Notes: a model not told the origin generated them from the sequence alone. A stretch of 64,000 nt of DNA from Ferranicluibacter rubi (GCF_011603255.1 NZ_JAANCM010000005.1:310001-374000); one strand, 5' to 3'; shown: positions 51,742 through 61,587, counted from the stretch's first letter. Translations and numbers: made by a program.

Positions 51742-53451
51742 ATGGCTGGGCTTTTTTCATCGACGTCAGACAGGGTTTTGGAGGCGCTCGATCGATCGTC
51801 CGCTATCATCGAATTCGACATGACGGGGAAGATTCTCAAGGCGAACAAGAACTTTTGCGACCTTCTGGGCTATGCCGAAAACGAGATCGTCGGCCGGAAC
51901 CATCGTATCTTCGTTGAAACGGATTATGCGGCATCCGACGATTATGCGGCCTTCTGGAAACAGCTTCGGGACGGCAATTTCGTCAGCAGCGAGTTTGCGC
52001 GGATCACGAAGACCGGCGCGGAAGTCTTCATTCGCGGCAATTACAATCCGATCAGGAACGCGACAGGCAAGGTCGTGAAGGTCATCAAGTTCGCCAATGA
52101 TATCACCGAGATGAAGATCGCCAGCATCGATTCCGGTGCCAAGATCGACGCGATATCCCGTGCGCAGGCCGTGATCGAGTTCAAGCCCGACGGCACGGTC
52201 ATCACCGCCAACGACAACTTCCTCAACGCCCTCGGATACGGCCTTGCGGACATCGTCGGCAAGAACCACAGCATGTTCGTCGATTCCGCCTATCGCGCGT
52301 CCAGTGCCTATGTCGACTTCTGGAAGAAGCTGAATGCCGGCGAGTTCGTCTCCGGAGAGTTCACACGCATCGGCAAGCGCGGGCAGGAGGTCTTCATTCA
52401 GGCGTCCTACAATCCTGTTTTCGATCTGAAGGGCCGGGTCATGAAGGTCGTCAAGTTCGCGACCGATGTGAGCGAGCGCGTGACGAATGTCGATCGTCTG
52501 GCGGAGAGCCTGTCGAAGCTTGCGGACGGCCATCTCGGGCAGCAGATCGAGACGCCGTTCCTGCCGAGCCTCGACAAGCTGAGGACCGATTTCAATGCAG
52601 CCTGTCGTAAGCTCGAAAGCGCGCTGAAGGCGGTGAGGTCGAATGCTGAAGCGATCGCTGCCGGTGCGGACGAGGTTCGTGTGTCGGCCGACGACCTTGC
52701 GCGGCGAACCGAACAGCAGGCGTCTTCCGTCGAGCAAACCGCGGCGGCGCTCGAGGAAATCACCACCACGGTCAAGGGATCCAGCCAGCGTGCCGAGGGC
52801 GCGGGCGTTCTCGTCGGTCGCGCCAAGGAAAGTGCGGATCATTCCGGCGATATCGTGCGCGAAGCGATCTCGGCCATGGACAAGATCGACAATTCCTCCC
52901 GCGAGATCGCCAACATTATCGGCGTCATCGACCAGATCGCGTTCCAGACCAATCTGCTGGCGCTGAATGCCGGTGTCGAGGCGGCACGGGCAGGGGATGC
53001 CGGCAAGGGCTTCGCGGTCGTCGCCCAGGAGGTTCGCGAACTCGCCCAGCGCTCTGCGGTCGCTGCCAAGGAAATCAAGTCGCTCATCACGACTTCGACT
53101 TCGCATGTCGAAGACGGTGTGTCGCTCGTCAGCAAGGCCGGCGAAGCCCTGCAGACGATCGCCGGGCATGTCCAGCAGATCAACGAGGATATCCGCGCGA
53201 TCGTGGAGGCCGCCCGCGAGCAATCCACCGCCCTCGGCGAGATCAACCAGGCCATCAACACGGTCGACCAGGGCACACAGCAGAATGCGGCCATGGTCGA
53301 GGAGCAGACGGCCGCAAGCCATGGTCTCGCGGAAGAAGCGCGTGCGCTCTTCCATCTGCTGGAGCAGTTCCAGTTCGACGAACCGGTGTCGCATCGGACG
53401 GTCTCTTCCACCTCCGTTGCACGCGGCGGCCGCACCAAGGTTGCTGCCTGA
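51742..53451 (+). CDS. Soluble methyl-accepting chemotaxis protein with two PAS domains
   Basis: 569-aa chemoreceptor with no membrane segment. Two tandem PAS domains (about 17-117 and 138-240) share the pattern IIEFDMTGKILKANKNFCDLLGY / VIEFKPDGTVITANDNFLNALGY and ETDYAASDDYAAFWKQL / DSAYRASSAYVDFWKKL, so they arose by duplication. A short HAMP-like segment follows (about 242-295), then the signalling domain with the hairpin tip IGVIDQIAFQTNLLALNAGVEAARAGDAGKGFAVVAQEVRELAQRSA. PAS domains of this kind often bind haem or FAD and sense oxygen or redox. The C terminus lacks a CheR-binding pentapeptide of the usual form. Start ATG follows TGGAGGAT at 6 nt. Confidence 0.93.
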   Translation: MAGLFSSTSDRVLEALDRSSAIIEFDMTGKILKANKNFCDLLGYAENEIVGRNHRIFVETDYAASDDYAAFWKQLRDGNFVSSEFARITKTGAEVFIRGNYNPIRNATGKVVKVIKFANDITEMKIASIDSGAKIDAISRAQAVIEFKPDGTVITANDNFLNALGYGLADIVGKNHSMFVDSAYRASSAYVDFWKKLNAGEFVSGEFTRIGKRGQEVFIQASYNPVFDLKGRVMKVVKFATDVSERVTNVDRLAESLSKLADGHLGQQIETPFLPSLDKLRTDFNAACRKLESALKAVRSNAEAIAAGADEVRVSADDLARRTEQQASSVEQTAAALEEITTTVKGSSQRAEGAGVLVGRAKESADHSGDIVREAISAMDKIDNSSREIANIIGVIDQIAFQTNLLALNAGVEAARAGDAGKGFAVVAQEVRELAQRSAVAAKEIKSLITTSTSHVEDGVSLVSKAGEALQTIAGHVQQINEDIRAIVEAAREQSTALGEINQAINTVDQGTQQNAAMVEEQTAASHGLAEEARALFHLLEQFQFDEPVSHRTVSSTSVARGGRTKVAA

Positions 53452-53481
53452 TCCGTCAAGGCTAGAAGGCCTTTAGAGGAA

Positions 53482-53512
53482 CGGCCATCGTGTCCCTGTG
53501 ACGCGATGGCCG
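53482..53512 (+). terminator. Hairpin after the chemoreceptor gene
   Basis: 9-bp stem CGGCCATCG / CGATGGCCG with a 13-nt loop, 30 nt after the stop codon. Probable terminator. Confidence 0.6.
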
Positions 53513-53689
53513 AACTGTTTCCAGACCTGTATCGGTTTGACCCCAGCGGTCTTGCTACGGCTGCGGGTGGGTCGTGATCACTGCGCGTTCGAGAATAACG
53601 GAATACCTGTCATATCCGGACGGAAAATCTTGACAAATCAATACATCATGTTCGAATAAAGATGACAACTTATTGCGGAGACGGTCATC

Positions 53690-54718
53690 TTGCTGGTCAT
53701 TCTTGCCGACGATCTCACGGGCACGCTCGATGCCGCCGCGCCCTTTGCTGCGCGGGGTTTGACGGTCGAGGTCGCCCTCGCACCGGCTGCGATCCGTGAG
53801 GCTCTGGCAGATGGGCCGGATGTTCTCTCGATCAACGTCCAGTCGCGGGAAGTCGGTGCAGAAGCCGCGCAGGCTGCGACACGTGCCGTTCTCGCCGCCT
53901 TGCCTGCAGACGTCTTGCTCTTCAAGAAGGTCGATTCGCGGCTGAAGGGGCATATTGCCGCTGAGCTCGACATGATGCTGTTTCGGGCGGCGCTGGTGGC
54001 CCCCGCGATCCCTGACTTCGGCCGTTTGGTGGAGGACGGGAAGGTCTGCGGCTTCGGCGTCGATGTGCCGATTCCGGTTGCCGAGCGCCTCGGCGCTCAT
54101 GCAGGCAAGGCGCGGATACCCGATACGGCCGACATGGACGCAATGGCGGCGCACCTTGATGACGCCCTGGCTGCGGGCGTCGATCTGCTCGTCGGCGCAC
54201 GCGGCCTTGCCGAAGCTTTGGCGCTGCGGATGACCGGCAATGCGCAGGCATACGCGGCCGAGGTTCCGGCGGGCCCGGGCCTGTTCGTCATCGGGTCGCG
54301 CGATCCCATCACGCTGGTGCAGATCGAGCATCTTCGCACCCGTCATGCGCCAGCTTATGTCGCCGCACCGAACGGACGCCTGTCGCCCGATGATCGTGCG
54401 GGTACCGCCCTGACACTGGTGCAGGCCGTTCCGGGCGAGGAGGAGGTGTCGTCGCTCGATGTTGCACGTCATCTCGCCTCGGGCGTCTATCCCGGCTGCG
54501 TGGACCCGTCGGCGACACTGATTCTTTCGGGGGGCGCAACGGCGGAGGCGGTGCTCGACCGCATGGGCATCCATCGGTTCCGGCTGATGGGAGAATGCAT
54601 GCCCGGTCTTGGTGTTGCCTTTGCCAACGGGCATTGCATTATCGCGAAATCCGGTGGCTTCGGCGGGGCGGAAACGCTGAGCGAAATCGCCGGGCAGATG
54701 CTTCGGGACAGGGGTTGA
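53690..54718 (+). CDS. Four-carbon acid sugar kinase family protein (DUF1537 type)
   Basis: 342-aa kinase of the DUF1537 family, whose characterised members phosphorylate D-threonate, L-threonate or erythronate and feed PdxA2-type dehydrogenases. The N-terminal sugar-binding domain has ILADDLTGTLDAAAPFAARG and FKKVDSRLKGHIAAELD; the C-terminal nucleotide-binding domain has LILSGGATAEAVLDRMG and IAKSGGFGGAETLSEI. It is shorter than the usual 400-430 aa, so the middle is compact. The start is a TTG with GGAG 10 nt upstream, followed 3 nt after the stop by a GntR gene. The PdxA2-like gene lies 2 kb downstream on the opposite strand. Confidence 0.85.
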   Translation: MLVILADDLTGTLDAAAPFAARGLTVEVALAPAAIREALADGPDVLSINVQSREVGAEAAQAATRAVLAALPADVLLFKKVDSRLKGHIAAELDMMLFRAALVAPAIPDFGRLVEDGKVCGFGVDVPIPVAERLGAHAGKARIPDTADMDAMAAHLDDALAAGVDLLVGARGLAEALALRMTGNAQAYAAEVPAGPGLFVIGSRDPITLVQIEHLRTRHAPAYVAAPNGRLSPDDRAGTALTLVQAVPGEEEVSSLDVARHLASGVYPGCVDPSATLILSGGATAEAVLDRMGIHRFRLMGECMPGLGVAFANGHCIIAKSGGFGGAETLSEIAGQMLRDRG

Positions 54719-54721
54719 GGA

Positions 54722-55417
54722 ATGGGACTGGAAGCGGGAACGACACGCAAGAGCCTCGGCGACGTGGTGTTCGAGCGCATGCACCGCGCCATCAAGTCCG
54801 GGGCCTACCAGCCGGACGAGCGCCTGCCGACGGAGCATGATCTCGCAGCGGAGTTCGAAGTGTCGCGCCCGATCATCCGCGAGGCGTTGCGACGGCTGCG
54901 GGAGCAGGGGCTGATCTACTCGCGGCGCGGTGCGGGAAGCTTCGTGCGCGCGCTGGGCTTGAAGGAGCCGCTCGGTTTCGGGCAGCTCGAAAACGTTGCC
55001 GATCTTCTGAATTGTTACGAGTTCCGACTGACGCTGGAGCCGGCTGCCGCCAGTGCCGCCGCGGCGCGGCATACGGAGGCAAGCCTCACCGCTATCGCCC
55101 AAGCGCTGGAACTGATGCGGGATGCGACCAACCGGCAGTCGCATCGCGTAGACGCGGATTTCGAGTTCCATCTCGCCATCGCCCGGGCAGCACGCAATTC
55201 CTACTTCTCGACCGCCATGGAAGCCTTGAAGGAGCACATCGCCGTCGGCATGAAATTCCACGGTGCGTCCGTGAAGCGCGACAGCGCCGGGCTTGCCCGG
55301 GTGTTCGGCGAGCACGAAGCCATCGCCAAAGCCATCGCCTCGGGCGATGGTCCGCTCGCGGGACAGTTGATGCGGGAGCACCTGACGGGGTCGCGCGAGC
55401 GGCTGTTTCCCAACTGA
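54722..55417 (+). CDS. GntR-family (FadR subgroup) regulator of the acid-sugar cluster
   Basis: 231-aa regulator: the N-terminal winged helix (SLGDVVFERMHRAIKSGAYQPDERLPTEHDLAAEFEVSRPIIREALRRLREQGLIYSRRGAGSFV) and an FCD effector domain (DADFEFHLAIARAARNSYFSTAM, HEAIAKAIASGDGPLAGQLMREHL). It begins 3 nt after the kinase stop codon, so the kinase and its regulator form an operon; it probably also controls the convergent Fe-ADH/PdxA/BNR operon. The effector is unknown. Confidence 0.88.
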   Translation: MGLEAGTTRKSLGDVVFERMHRAIKSGAYQPDERLPTEHDLAAEFEVSRPIIREALRRLREQGLIYSRRGAGSFVRALGLKEPLGFGQLENVADLLNCYEFRLTLEPAAASAAAARHTEASLTAIAQALELMRDATNRQSHRVDADFEFHLAIARAARNSYFSTAMEALKEHIAVGMKFHGASVKRDSAGLARVFGEHEAIAKAIASGDGPLAGQLMREHLTGSRERLFPN

Positions 55418-55425
55418 GATATGAT

Positions 55426-55454
55426 GCCGGCGCCTTCTGTCGGAAGACGCCGGC
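55426..55454. terminator. Convergent hairpin between GntR and Fe-ADH genes
   Basis: GCCGGCG-C-CTTC pairs with GAAG-A-CGCCGGC around a TGTCG loop (11 bp with one mismatch) in the 44-bp gap between converging operons. Likely bidirectional terminator. Confidence 0.65.
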
Positions 55455-55461
55455 CGGGCCG

Positions 55462-56580
55462 TCAGTAGGCGGCGCGGTAGATGGCGAGGACGTCTTCGAC
55501 GCTCATGTCGATGGGGTTGTTGTCCATCAGACGACGGTTGGCGTGGGCATCCGCCGCATAGACCGGCAGGTCGGCTTCGGTCGCGCCATGCGCACGCAGC
55601 GACATCTCGATGCCGAGATTGCGGCAGAAGGTGTGGGCGGAGCGCTGGAGGTCGTCCTGGGAAAGCCGTTCGCCGAGACCGAGGGCCTGGGCGACTTCGG
55701 CAGACTTCTCCGCTGCCACCGGCTGGTTGAAGGCGAGAACCTGCGGGAAGATGATGGCGTTCGCCAAGCCATGGGGCAGGCGAAGCCGCGTGCCCAGGGG
55801 GTAGGCGATGGCGTGGCCTGCCGCGGTGTTGACGGGCCCAAGGCAGATGCCGCCGTAATAGGAGGCGAGCATCATTCCCTCGCGGGCTTCCGTATCCGTG
55901 CCGTCGCGGACCGCGCGGGCGAGAAAGCGGCCGACGAGATGAAAGCCCATGCGGGCGAAGCCGTCGATCATCGGATGCGCGCGGCGGTTGGTGAAGGCCT
56001 CGACGCAATGCGCCATGGCATCCACGCCGGTCGCGGCCGTCACGGCCGGGGGTACGGAGTAGGTCAGTTCGGGATCGAGCACGGCGACATCGGCGATCAG
56101 GTGCGGGCTTTCCACCGCGATCTTGTTGCCTTTTCCGGGATCGGTGATCAGCGAGCGGATGCCGGCTTCCGATCCCGTGCCGGCGGTGGTGGCGACCTGC
56201 ACGAGGCGCGTGCGACGACCGGCGACCTTGTTCGGTCCTGCCACGTCGGCCAGCGTTTGGTCGCCGTCCCAGAGGGCCGCCACCAGCTTGGCGACGTCCA
56301 GCACCGAGCCGCCGCCAAGGCCGACGATCAGGTCGGGACTGCAGCCGCGCGCGGCCTCGATCGCTGCATCGAGCGTCGTGATATCGGGCTCTCCGGGAAT
56401 GGCGTCGAAGACGGTGATGCGGCCCTTCAATGCAAGGCGATCGATGAAGCCGGCGGTGATGGGCGTTGCGATGACCAGCACAGAGGTCGCGTCGGCGGCC
56501 CAGGTGCCGACGTCGCGGATGGTGCCGGCGCCGACGATGAGGCGACGCGGCTGATGAAGGGTGATGGGCGCGATGGTCAT
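55462..56580 (-). CDS. Iron-containing alcohol dehydrogenase
   Basis: 372-aa group III (iron-activated) alcohol dehydrogenase. The NAD-binding region reads IVGLGGGSVLDVAKLVAAL; metal ligands are expected in GVDAMAHCVEAFT, PVNTAAGHAIAYPLG and RLPHGLANAIIFPQVLAFN. The ATG at 56580 is preceded by a 5-nt gap after the PdxA stop, and the PdxA gene is cotranscribed upstream of it. In this cluster it probably oxidises or reduces a hydroxy acid or aldehyde intermediate; the exact substrate is unknown. Confidence 0.88.
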   Translation of the reverse strand: MTIAPITLHQPRRLIVGAGTIRDVGTWAADATSVLVIATPITAGFIDRLALKGRITVFDAIPGEPDITTLDAAIEAARGCSPDLIVGLGGGSVLDVAKLVAALWDGDQTLADVAGPNKVAGRRTRLVQVATTAGTGSEAGIRSLITDPGKGNKIAVESPHLIADVAVLDPELTYSVPPAVTAATGVDAMAHCVEAFTNRRAHPMIDGFARMGFHLVGRFLARAVRDGTDTEAREGMMLASYYGGICLGPVNTAAGHAIAYPLGTRLRLPHGLANAIIFPQVLAFNQPVAAEKSAEVAQALGLGERLSQDDLQRSAHTFCRNLGIEMSLRAHGATEADLPVYAADAHANRRLMDNNPIDMSVEDVLAIYRAAY

Positions 56581-56585
56581 GGCGG

Positions 56586-57551
56586 TTATCCCTGCTCTGC
56601 GTGCGCGGCGCGGCCGGTGACGAGCTTGCGCGCATAGGCGATCGCCTCCAGCATGTTGCCATGGTTGGCAATTCCCTTGCCGGCGATATCGAAGGCCGTG
56701 CCGTGATCGACCGAGGTGCGGTCGATGGGCAGATCGACGGACACGTTGACGGCCGTGTCGAAGGCGACGAGCTTGATCGGGATATGTCCCTGATCGTGGT
56801 ACTGCGCGACGATGAGGTCGAACGCGCCGGTATAGGCGCGGTGGAAGACCGTATCCGCCGAGATGGGACCGTGTGCATCGATGCCTTCGGCGCGCGCCGC
56901 CGCGACGGCGGGAGCGATCTGGTCGTCGTCCTCGGTGCCGAAGAGACCGTTCTCGCCGCAATGCGGATTGATGCCGGCAATGGCGATGCGCGGTGCGGCA
57001 TAGCCGATGCGCTTCAGGTGGGCGTCGCCGGCGCGGATGGTGGCGAGCACGCGCTCGGTTGTTGCCCGCTGGATGGCTTCCTTGAGGGACACATGCGTGG
57101 AGACGTGGATGACCTTCAGCTTCTCCGACGCCAGCAGCATGTAGGCGGCCTTGGAGCCGGTGAGGCTGCGCAGCATGCCGGTGTGGCCGTCATAGTGATG
57201 GCCGGCAAGGTTCAGCGCTTCCTTGTTAATCGGTGCGGTAACGATGCAGCCAATGGTCTTGGCCTCCGCATCGCGCACGGCCTTCTCGATGAAGCGGAAG
57301 GCGGCGTCGCCGGCGACCGGGCTCAACTGCCCCCAGGCAAGCGGCGCACCTTCGATCGGCAGGTCAACGACGTAGGGCGTAAGGTCGATGTCGAGGCCCA
57401 GCGCATCGCGCGCGGCTTCGAGCGTCGGCAGGTTGCCGTAGATGCGGGTGCGGTCCCTGTCTTCCCCCGACATGTCGAGGAGGGCGCGCACGGAAATCTC
57501 CGGGCCGACGCCGCAGGGGTCGCCCATGGTGATGCCGATGATGTTGCTCAT
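56586..57551 (-). CDS. pdxA2: PdxA2-like 4-phospho-acid dehydrogenase (PdxA family)
   Basis: 321-aa member of the PdxA family. Metal-binding histidines lie in [25 protein letters not shown] and [12 protein letters not shown]; the core also has [15 protein letters not shown] and [11 protein letters not shown]. True PdxA acts in B6 synthesis on 4-phosphohydroxythreonine; the PdxA2 branch oxidises and decarboxylates 4-phospho-D-threonate or -erythronate to dihydroxyacetone phosphate and pairs with DUF1537 kinases. Because a DUF1537 kinase is present, the PdxA2 role is favoured. Its ATG overlaps the stop of the BNR gene (ATGA). Confidence 0.85.
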   Translation of the reverse strand: MSNIIGITMGDPCGVGPEISVRALLDMSGEDRDRTRIYGNLPTLEAARDALGLDIDLTPYVVDLPIEGAPLAWGQLSPVAGDAAFRFIEKAVRDAEAKTIGCIVTAPINKEALNLAGHHYDGHTGMLRSLTGSKAAYMLLASEKLKVIHVSTHVSLKEAIQRATTERVLATIRAGDAHLKRIGYAAPRIAIAGINPHCGENGLFGTEDDDQIAPAVAAARAEGIDAHGPISADTVFHRAYTGAFDLIVAQYHDQGHIPIKLVAFDTAVNVSVDLPIDRTSVDHGTAFDIAGKGIANHGNMLEAIAYARKLVTGRAAHAEQG

Positions 57552-58744
57552 GAAAGTCTCCGTCCAGCCGCACTGTCCCAGCCGGGAGCCAGGCGGACAT
57601 GTTTGATCGCGCGACGATGATAGGTGTAGGCGAGATGCAGCGTCCCGTCCGGCTCTTCGAGCAGCCAGGGATAGGACATCTCCTTATTGCGGCCGTCGAT
57701 GGAATCATTCGACAGGCAGGTTCCGGGTCCCGTCTCAATGACCAGCCTTTCGGGGAAGGTCAGGCCGTCGTCTGTCGAGAGGCAGAGCGCGACCGGTGCG
57801 CGGGGCACACCCCAGACCGGCACGCAGCCGCCCGTGGGGTCGGCGTCTGGCCGGTCGTCCGCCTCGCCGAGTTCGTCATAGAGCGAGGCGCGGCGTTCCC
57901 CAGACTGGCTGGCATTGACCGGGTTGCAGATGATGGCGAGCCGGCCATCCCGCAGGCGAGTGGCGGCGATGGAAGAGTTGTTGTTCGGCACGTCGGTGGG
58001 GGCCGGCGCCGACCATGTTCGCCCGCCATCCGTGGTTTCGGTACGATAGATGACATCGGCCTGCCGGCGGCGGAAGAAGGCGGCGTAGCGGTCTTCTCCG
58101 AGGCTGACCGGCCCGAGATGGACGCAGCCGATCGAGGCCTCGATATCCTGCAGCCGCCACGTTTCGCCGCCATCTTCCGAGACGGCGATGGCCGCGGTGT
58201 CGTGACTGCCGTTCCATTTCTGGTTCGGCCGCTGGATGCAGCGGAAGATCGGCAGCAGCCAGGCGCCATCCGCCTGGACGACGATGCCGGCACGGACGAA
58301 GCAGCCGCGCGGCAGATCGAGATAGCGCCCGCCCGGCGCGGTCAGCACGAGCGGATCGCCTGCATCGCGAAACACCTCGACCATGCGGATGCGGCATTCG
58401 TCCTGGTTTCCGGAAGGCTGCGAGGTGTGGAACAGCCAGAGCTTCCCGTCCGGCGCGGCAAAGAACATGGGGTTCTGCTCGGAATGGGCCGGATCGTTGC
58501 TCAGTTGCTGCGGCGGCCCCCAGGTCGAAGCGCCTTTGGGAAGTACGCAGGCGAAGATCGAAATGTCCGACTTGCCTTCCAGCGTACCGCCGAACCAGGC
58601 GCAGACGAGCGCGCCATCCTCCAGTCGATGCAGAAAGGCGGCGTGGTTCTGAATCATCGGCGAGGGAAGCAGCGCTTCGTCCCGTCCAGGCGTCACGGGT
58701 ACAAGGGCTCCGCTCATGCCGCGGGCGATTTCTTCGGGATTCAT
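57548..58744 (-). CDS. BNR-repeat sialidase-like protein (cytoplasmic)
   Basis: 398-aa six-bladed beta-propeller of the sialidase/BNR_2 family. Asp-box (S-x-D-x-G-x-T-W) motifs are visible: [26 protein letters not shown] and the weaker [12 protein letters not shown]. An arginine-rich core is present, but I cannot confirm the whole sialidase triad. No signal peptide exists, so substrate must be imported first. Start: ATG 58744 lies 5 nt after GGAGG; the upstream ATG 58756 has no site. The gene is first in a BNR-pdxA2-FeADH operon and divergent from an oligopeptide-type ABC importer. A glycosidase or lyase acting on an imported acidic sugar is inference. Confidence 0.75.
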   Translation of the reverse strand: MNPEEIARGMSGALVPVTPGRDEALLPSPMIQNHAAFLHRLEDGALVCAWFGGTLEGKSDISIFACVLPKGASTWGPPQQLSNDPAHSEQNPMFFAAPDGKLWLFHTSQPSGNQDECRIRMVEVFRDAGDPLVLTAPGGRYLDLPRGCFVRAGIVVQADGAWLLPIFRCIQRPNQKWNGSHDTAAIAVSEDGGETWRLQDIEASIGCVHLGPVSLGEDRYAAFFRRRQADVIYRTETTDGGRTWSAPAPTDVPNNNSSIAATRLRDGRLAIICNPVNASQSGERRASLYDELGEADDRPDADPTGGCVPVWGVPRAPVALCLSTDDGLTFPERLVIETGPGTCLSNDSIDGRNKEMSYPWLLEEPDGTLHLAYTYHRRAIKHVRLAPGWDSAAGRRLS

Positions 58745-59066
58745 CTTGTCCTCCATGCTGGTCAGAAGTCATGGAATTTGTATAGTTGTCAAGTTTTCCA
58801 ATGTCATTCCATTGAAATATCGATCCTTTCTAAAATATTATCTACATGAATTTAAATGTATTTTTGAAGAAAAATTTTTTGTGAGAAATGACATGAGAAA
58901 TTAATTTGACAAAGTTGTGGTGAGGTCCGATGGTATGGTCAGCCTTGGCGAGAGGAAGCTCGGGACAACGGATCATTGCCGACCGGACGTTTCGAGCGGC
59001 AGCGCGACATCGATGCCTCGAGAGGGCCCGATCGCGTTCAACGGATGGAAGAGGGAGGAGACTATC
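58745..59066. other. Divergent AT-rich control region (BNR operon / ABC transporter)
   Basis: About 320 bp; the part 58780-58915 is markedly AT-rich compared with the rest of the window. TTGACA-like boxes face both ways (58792-58787 minus strand; 58906-58911 plus strand), without good -10 boxes. An imperfect inverted repeat ACATGAATTTAAATGT lies near 58847. Promoters and a regulator site for both operons are expected here. Confidence 0.5.
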
Positions 59067-60566
59067 GTGAAGAAAACACTGATTCTCGGCGCGCTGATGT
59101 TGTGCACCGCCTTGACGCCGGCATTTGCCGCGTCCGGCCCGATCAAGGTCGTGCTGGCCGAAGAGGCCGATCTGCTGGAGCCCTGCATGGCGACCCGCTC
59201 GAACATCGGGCGCGTGATCATGCAGAATGTCAGCGAGACGCTGACGGAACTCGACGTGCGCGGACAGCAGGGCGTGACGCCGCGGCTGGCCGAGAAGTGG
59301 GAGCAGAACGCCGACGGTTCGTGGCGCTTCCATCTGCGCCAGGGCGTAAAATTCTCCGACGGCACGACGTTCGATGCCAAGGACGTGAAGCACAGCTTCG
59401 ACCGTATCTTCAGTGACAAGAACGCCTGCGAATCCCGCCGTTACTTCGGCGGAATGAAGATCGAGGCGAAGATCGTCGACGATCACACGGTTGATTTCAG
59501 TGCCGACCCGGTTCAGCCGATCCTGCCGCTCCTGATGTCACTCGTCACCATCGTTCCCGAGGAAACGCCGCTCGAGTTCATCCGCGAGCCCGTCGGCACC
59601 GGCCCTTACAAGCTGACCAACTGGACGCCGGGCCAGCAGATTGTGCTCACGGCCCGTGACGACTACTGGGGCGCCAAGCCCGACGTGACGGAAGCGACCT
59701 ACCTCTTCCGTGCCGACCCTTCGGTTCGCGCCGCGATGGTGCAGGCCGGCGAAGCGGATCTCGCGCCGTCGATCTCGCAGCTCGAAGCGACGAATGCCGC
59801 GACCGATCTGTCCTATCTCGACAGTGAGACCGTATACCTGCGTATCGACCACAATATCGCGCCGCTCTCCGACGTGCGCGTCCGGCGTGCGCTGAACCTC
59901 GCGATCGATCGTCAGGCGTTCCTCGGCACGCTCGTGCCGGAAAGCGCGGTTCTCGCCACGGCCATCGTGCCGCCGACGACGCTCGGCTGGAACCCGGATG
60001 TGAAGCAATTCCCGTTCGATCCTGAAGGTGCCAAGAAGCTGCTCGCGGAAGCCAAGGCCGATGGCGTGCCGGTGGATACCTCCATCGAGGTCATCGCCCG
60101 TTCCGCAAACTTCCCGAACGTCACGGAAATCATGGAAGCCATCCAGGGGCAGCTTCAGGATGTCGGCTTCAAGATCGACCTGAAGTTCGTCGAAGTGGCC
60201 GAGCACGAGGGCTACTACTCCAAGCCCTTCAAGGAAGGTCGCGGACCGCAGATCGTCGCGGCGATGCATGACAACTCGAAGGGCGATCCGTCGTTCTCGA
60301 TGTTCTTCAAGTACGCGACCGAAGGCACGCAGTCCGGCTTCTCCGATCCGAAGGTGGACGACCTGATCAAGCGGGCCTCGGCTGCCGTGGGTGACGAGCG
60401 CGCCAAGCTCTGGTCCGAAGTCATCGCCTACGTCCATGACGATGTGGTGGCCGACGTCCTGCTCTTCCACATGGTCGGCTTCGCCCGGGTTTCGGAGCGT
60501 CTGGCGTTCACACCGACGATCGCCACGAACTCGACGCTTCAGCTGTCCGAGATCAAGATCAAGTAA
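59067..60566 (+). CDS. ABC transporter substrate-binding protein (oligopeptide/DppA family)
   Basis: 499-aa periplasmic binding protein of the family 5 extracellular solute-binding type. The GTG start follows GGGAGGAG at 7-9 nt and gives a signal peptide (VKKTLILGALMLCTALTPAFAA). Core motifs: NVSETLTELDVRG..VTPRLAEKWEQN, FHLRQGVKFSDGTTFDAKDVKHSFDRI, PVGTGPYKLTNWTPGQQIVLTARDDYWGAKP and ALNLAIDRQAFLGTLV. Such proteins bind peptides, but in rhizobia also opines, sugars and glycosides. An upstream open frame is ignored. It opens the plus-strand operon of two permeases and a fused ATPase. Confidence 0.92.
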   Translation: MKKTLILGALMLCTALTPAFAASGPIKVVLAEEADLLEPCMATRSNIGRVIMQNVSETLTELDVRGQQGVTPRLAEKWEQNADGSWRFHLRQGVKFSDGTTFDAKDVKHSFDRIFSDKNACESRRYFGGMKIEAKIVDDHTVDFSADPVQPILPLLMSLVTIVPEETPLEFIREPVGTGPYKLTNWTPGQQIVLTARDDYWGAKPDVTEATYLFRADPSVRAAMVQAGEADLAPSISQLEATNAATDLSYLDSETVYLRIDHNIAPLSDVRVRRALNLAIDRQAFLGTLVPESAVLATAIVPPTTLGWNPDVKQFPFDPEGAKKLLAEAKADGVPVDTSIEVIARSANFPNVTEIMEAIQGQLQDVGFKIDLKFVEVAEHEGYYSKPFKEGRGPQIVAAMHDNSKGDPSFSMFFKYATEGTQSGFSDPKVDDLIKRASAAVGDERAKLWSEVIAYVHDDVVADVLLFHMVGFARVSERLAFTPTIATNSTLQLSEIKIK

Positions 60567-60662
60567 TGCAGGATGGCGGGCGCTCCGGCGCCCGTCGCCA
60601 GGTTACGGCGGCGGCGGGATGATCCCGCCGCCCATGCCGCAGGAATTTCTGGCGAGGATGCC

Positions 60663-61577
60663 ATGTTAAGCTTCATTCGAAAACGCGCCATCGCCAGCCT
60701 GATCTCCCTTGTCGGATTGATCGTGCTGGTGTTTTTTCTTTCGCGGCTGACGGGCGATCCCGCAGCGCTGTTTCTCCCCGTCGAAGCCTCGGCGGAACTG
60801 AAGCAGCAGTTCCGCGAACTGCATGGCCTCAACGATCCGCTGATGGTGCAGTTCGCGAATTACGTCGGCGATGTCGTCACCGGCGATTTCGGCGAATCCT
60901 TGCGCAAGGCGCGCCCCGCGCTCGACGTGGTTCTCGAAGCCTTCGTCTGGACGCTCTGGCTGGCCGCCATCACCATGTCGCTTGTCACGGGTGCGGCCAT
61001 CCTCGTCGGTTCGCTCGCCGCTTTTCGCGCGGGTGGCTTCTTCGATCGCTTCTCCTCGATCGTTTCGCTCATCGGCGCCTCCGTGCCGGATTTCTGGCTT
61101 GCCATCGTCGCCATCGTCGTCTTTTCGGTCAATCTCGCCTGGTTGCCGACGTCGGGCACGGGCTCGATCTGGCACTGGATCCTGCCGATCTGCGTCCTTT
61201 TCGTGCGTCCCTTCGGCATCATTGTCCAGATCGTGCGCGGCTCGATGATCGGTGCGCTGTCGTCGGCCTACGTCAAGACGGCGCGGGCGAAGGGTGTGAA
61301 GTCGGGGCCGATCATCTTCATCCACGCGTTGCGCAACGCCATGCTGCCGATCATCACGGTCATCGGCGATCAGGCGGCAAGTCTGCTCAACGGTGCCGTC
61401 ATCGTCGAGACGATCTTCGGTTTTCCCGGCGTCGGCAAGCTGATGATCGACAGCATCCTGCAGCGGGACTTCAACGTCGTGCTGGCGGCGATCCTCGTTA
61501 CGGCGCTGGCCATCTTCCTCATGAACCTGCTGATCGACATGGCCTATGCGCTGCTCGATCCGCGCATCCGGCATTGA
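60663..61577 (+). CDS. ABC transporter permease (DppB family)
   Basis: 304-aa inner-membrane permease of the oligopeptide/dipeptide class, with six expected helices. N terminus MLSFIRKRAIASLISLVGLIVLVFFLSRLTGDPA is typical of DppB; the cytoplasmic EAA-type loop is AYVKTARAKGVKSGPIIFIHALRNAMLPII. A GCGAGGA site lies just before ATG 60663. Followed after 10 nt by the second permease. Confidence 0.93.
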   Translation: MLSFIRKRAIASLISLVGLIVLVFFLSRLTGDPAALFLPVEASAELKQQFRELHGLNDPLMVQFANYVGDVVTGDFGESLRKARPALDVVLEAFVWTLWLAAITMSLVTGAAILVGSLAAFRAGGFFDRFSSIVSLIGASVPDFWLAIVAIVVFSVNLAWLPTSGTGSIWHWILPICVLFVRPFGIIVQIVRGSMIGALSSAYVKTARAKGVKSGPIIFIHALRNAMLPIITVIGDQAASLLNGAVIVETIFGFPGVGKLMIDSILQRDFNVVLAAILVTALAIFLMNLLIDMAYALLDPRIRH

Positions 61578-61587
61578 GGGGCACATC

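Noticed and set aside
53555-57001. 1148-aa open frame on the minus strand
   Set aside because: It runs antisense across the kinase and GntR genes and out of frame through the Fe-ADH gene; it has the low-complexity Arg/Pro/Ala composition of GC-rich shadow frames.
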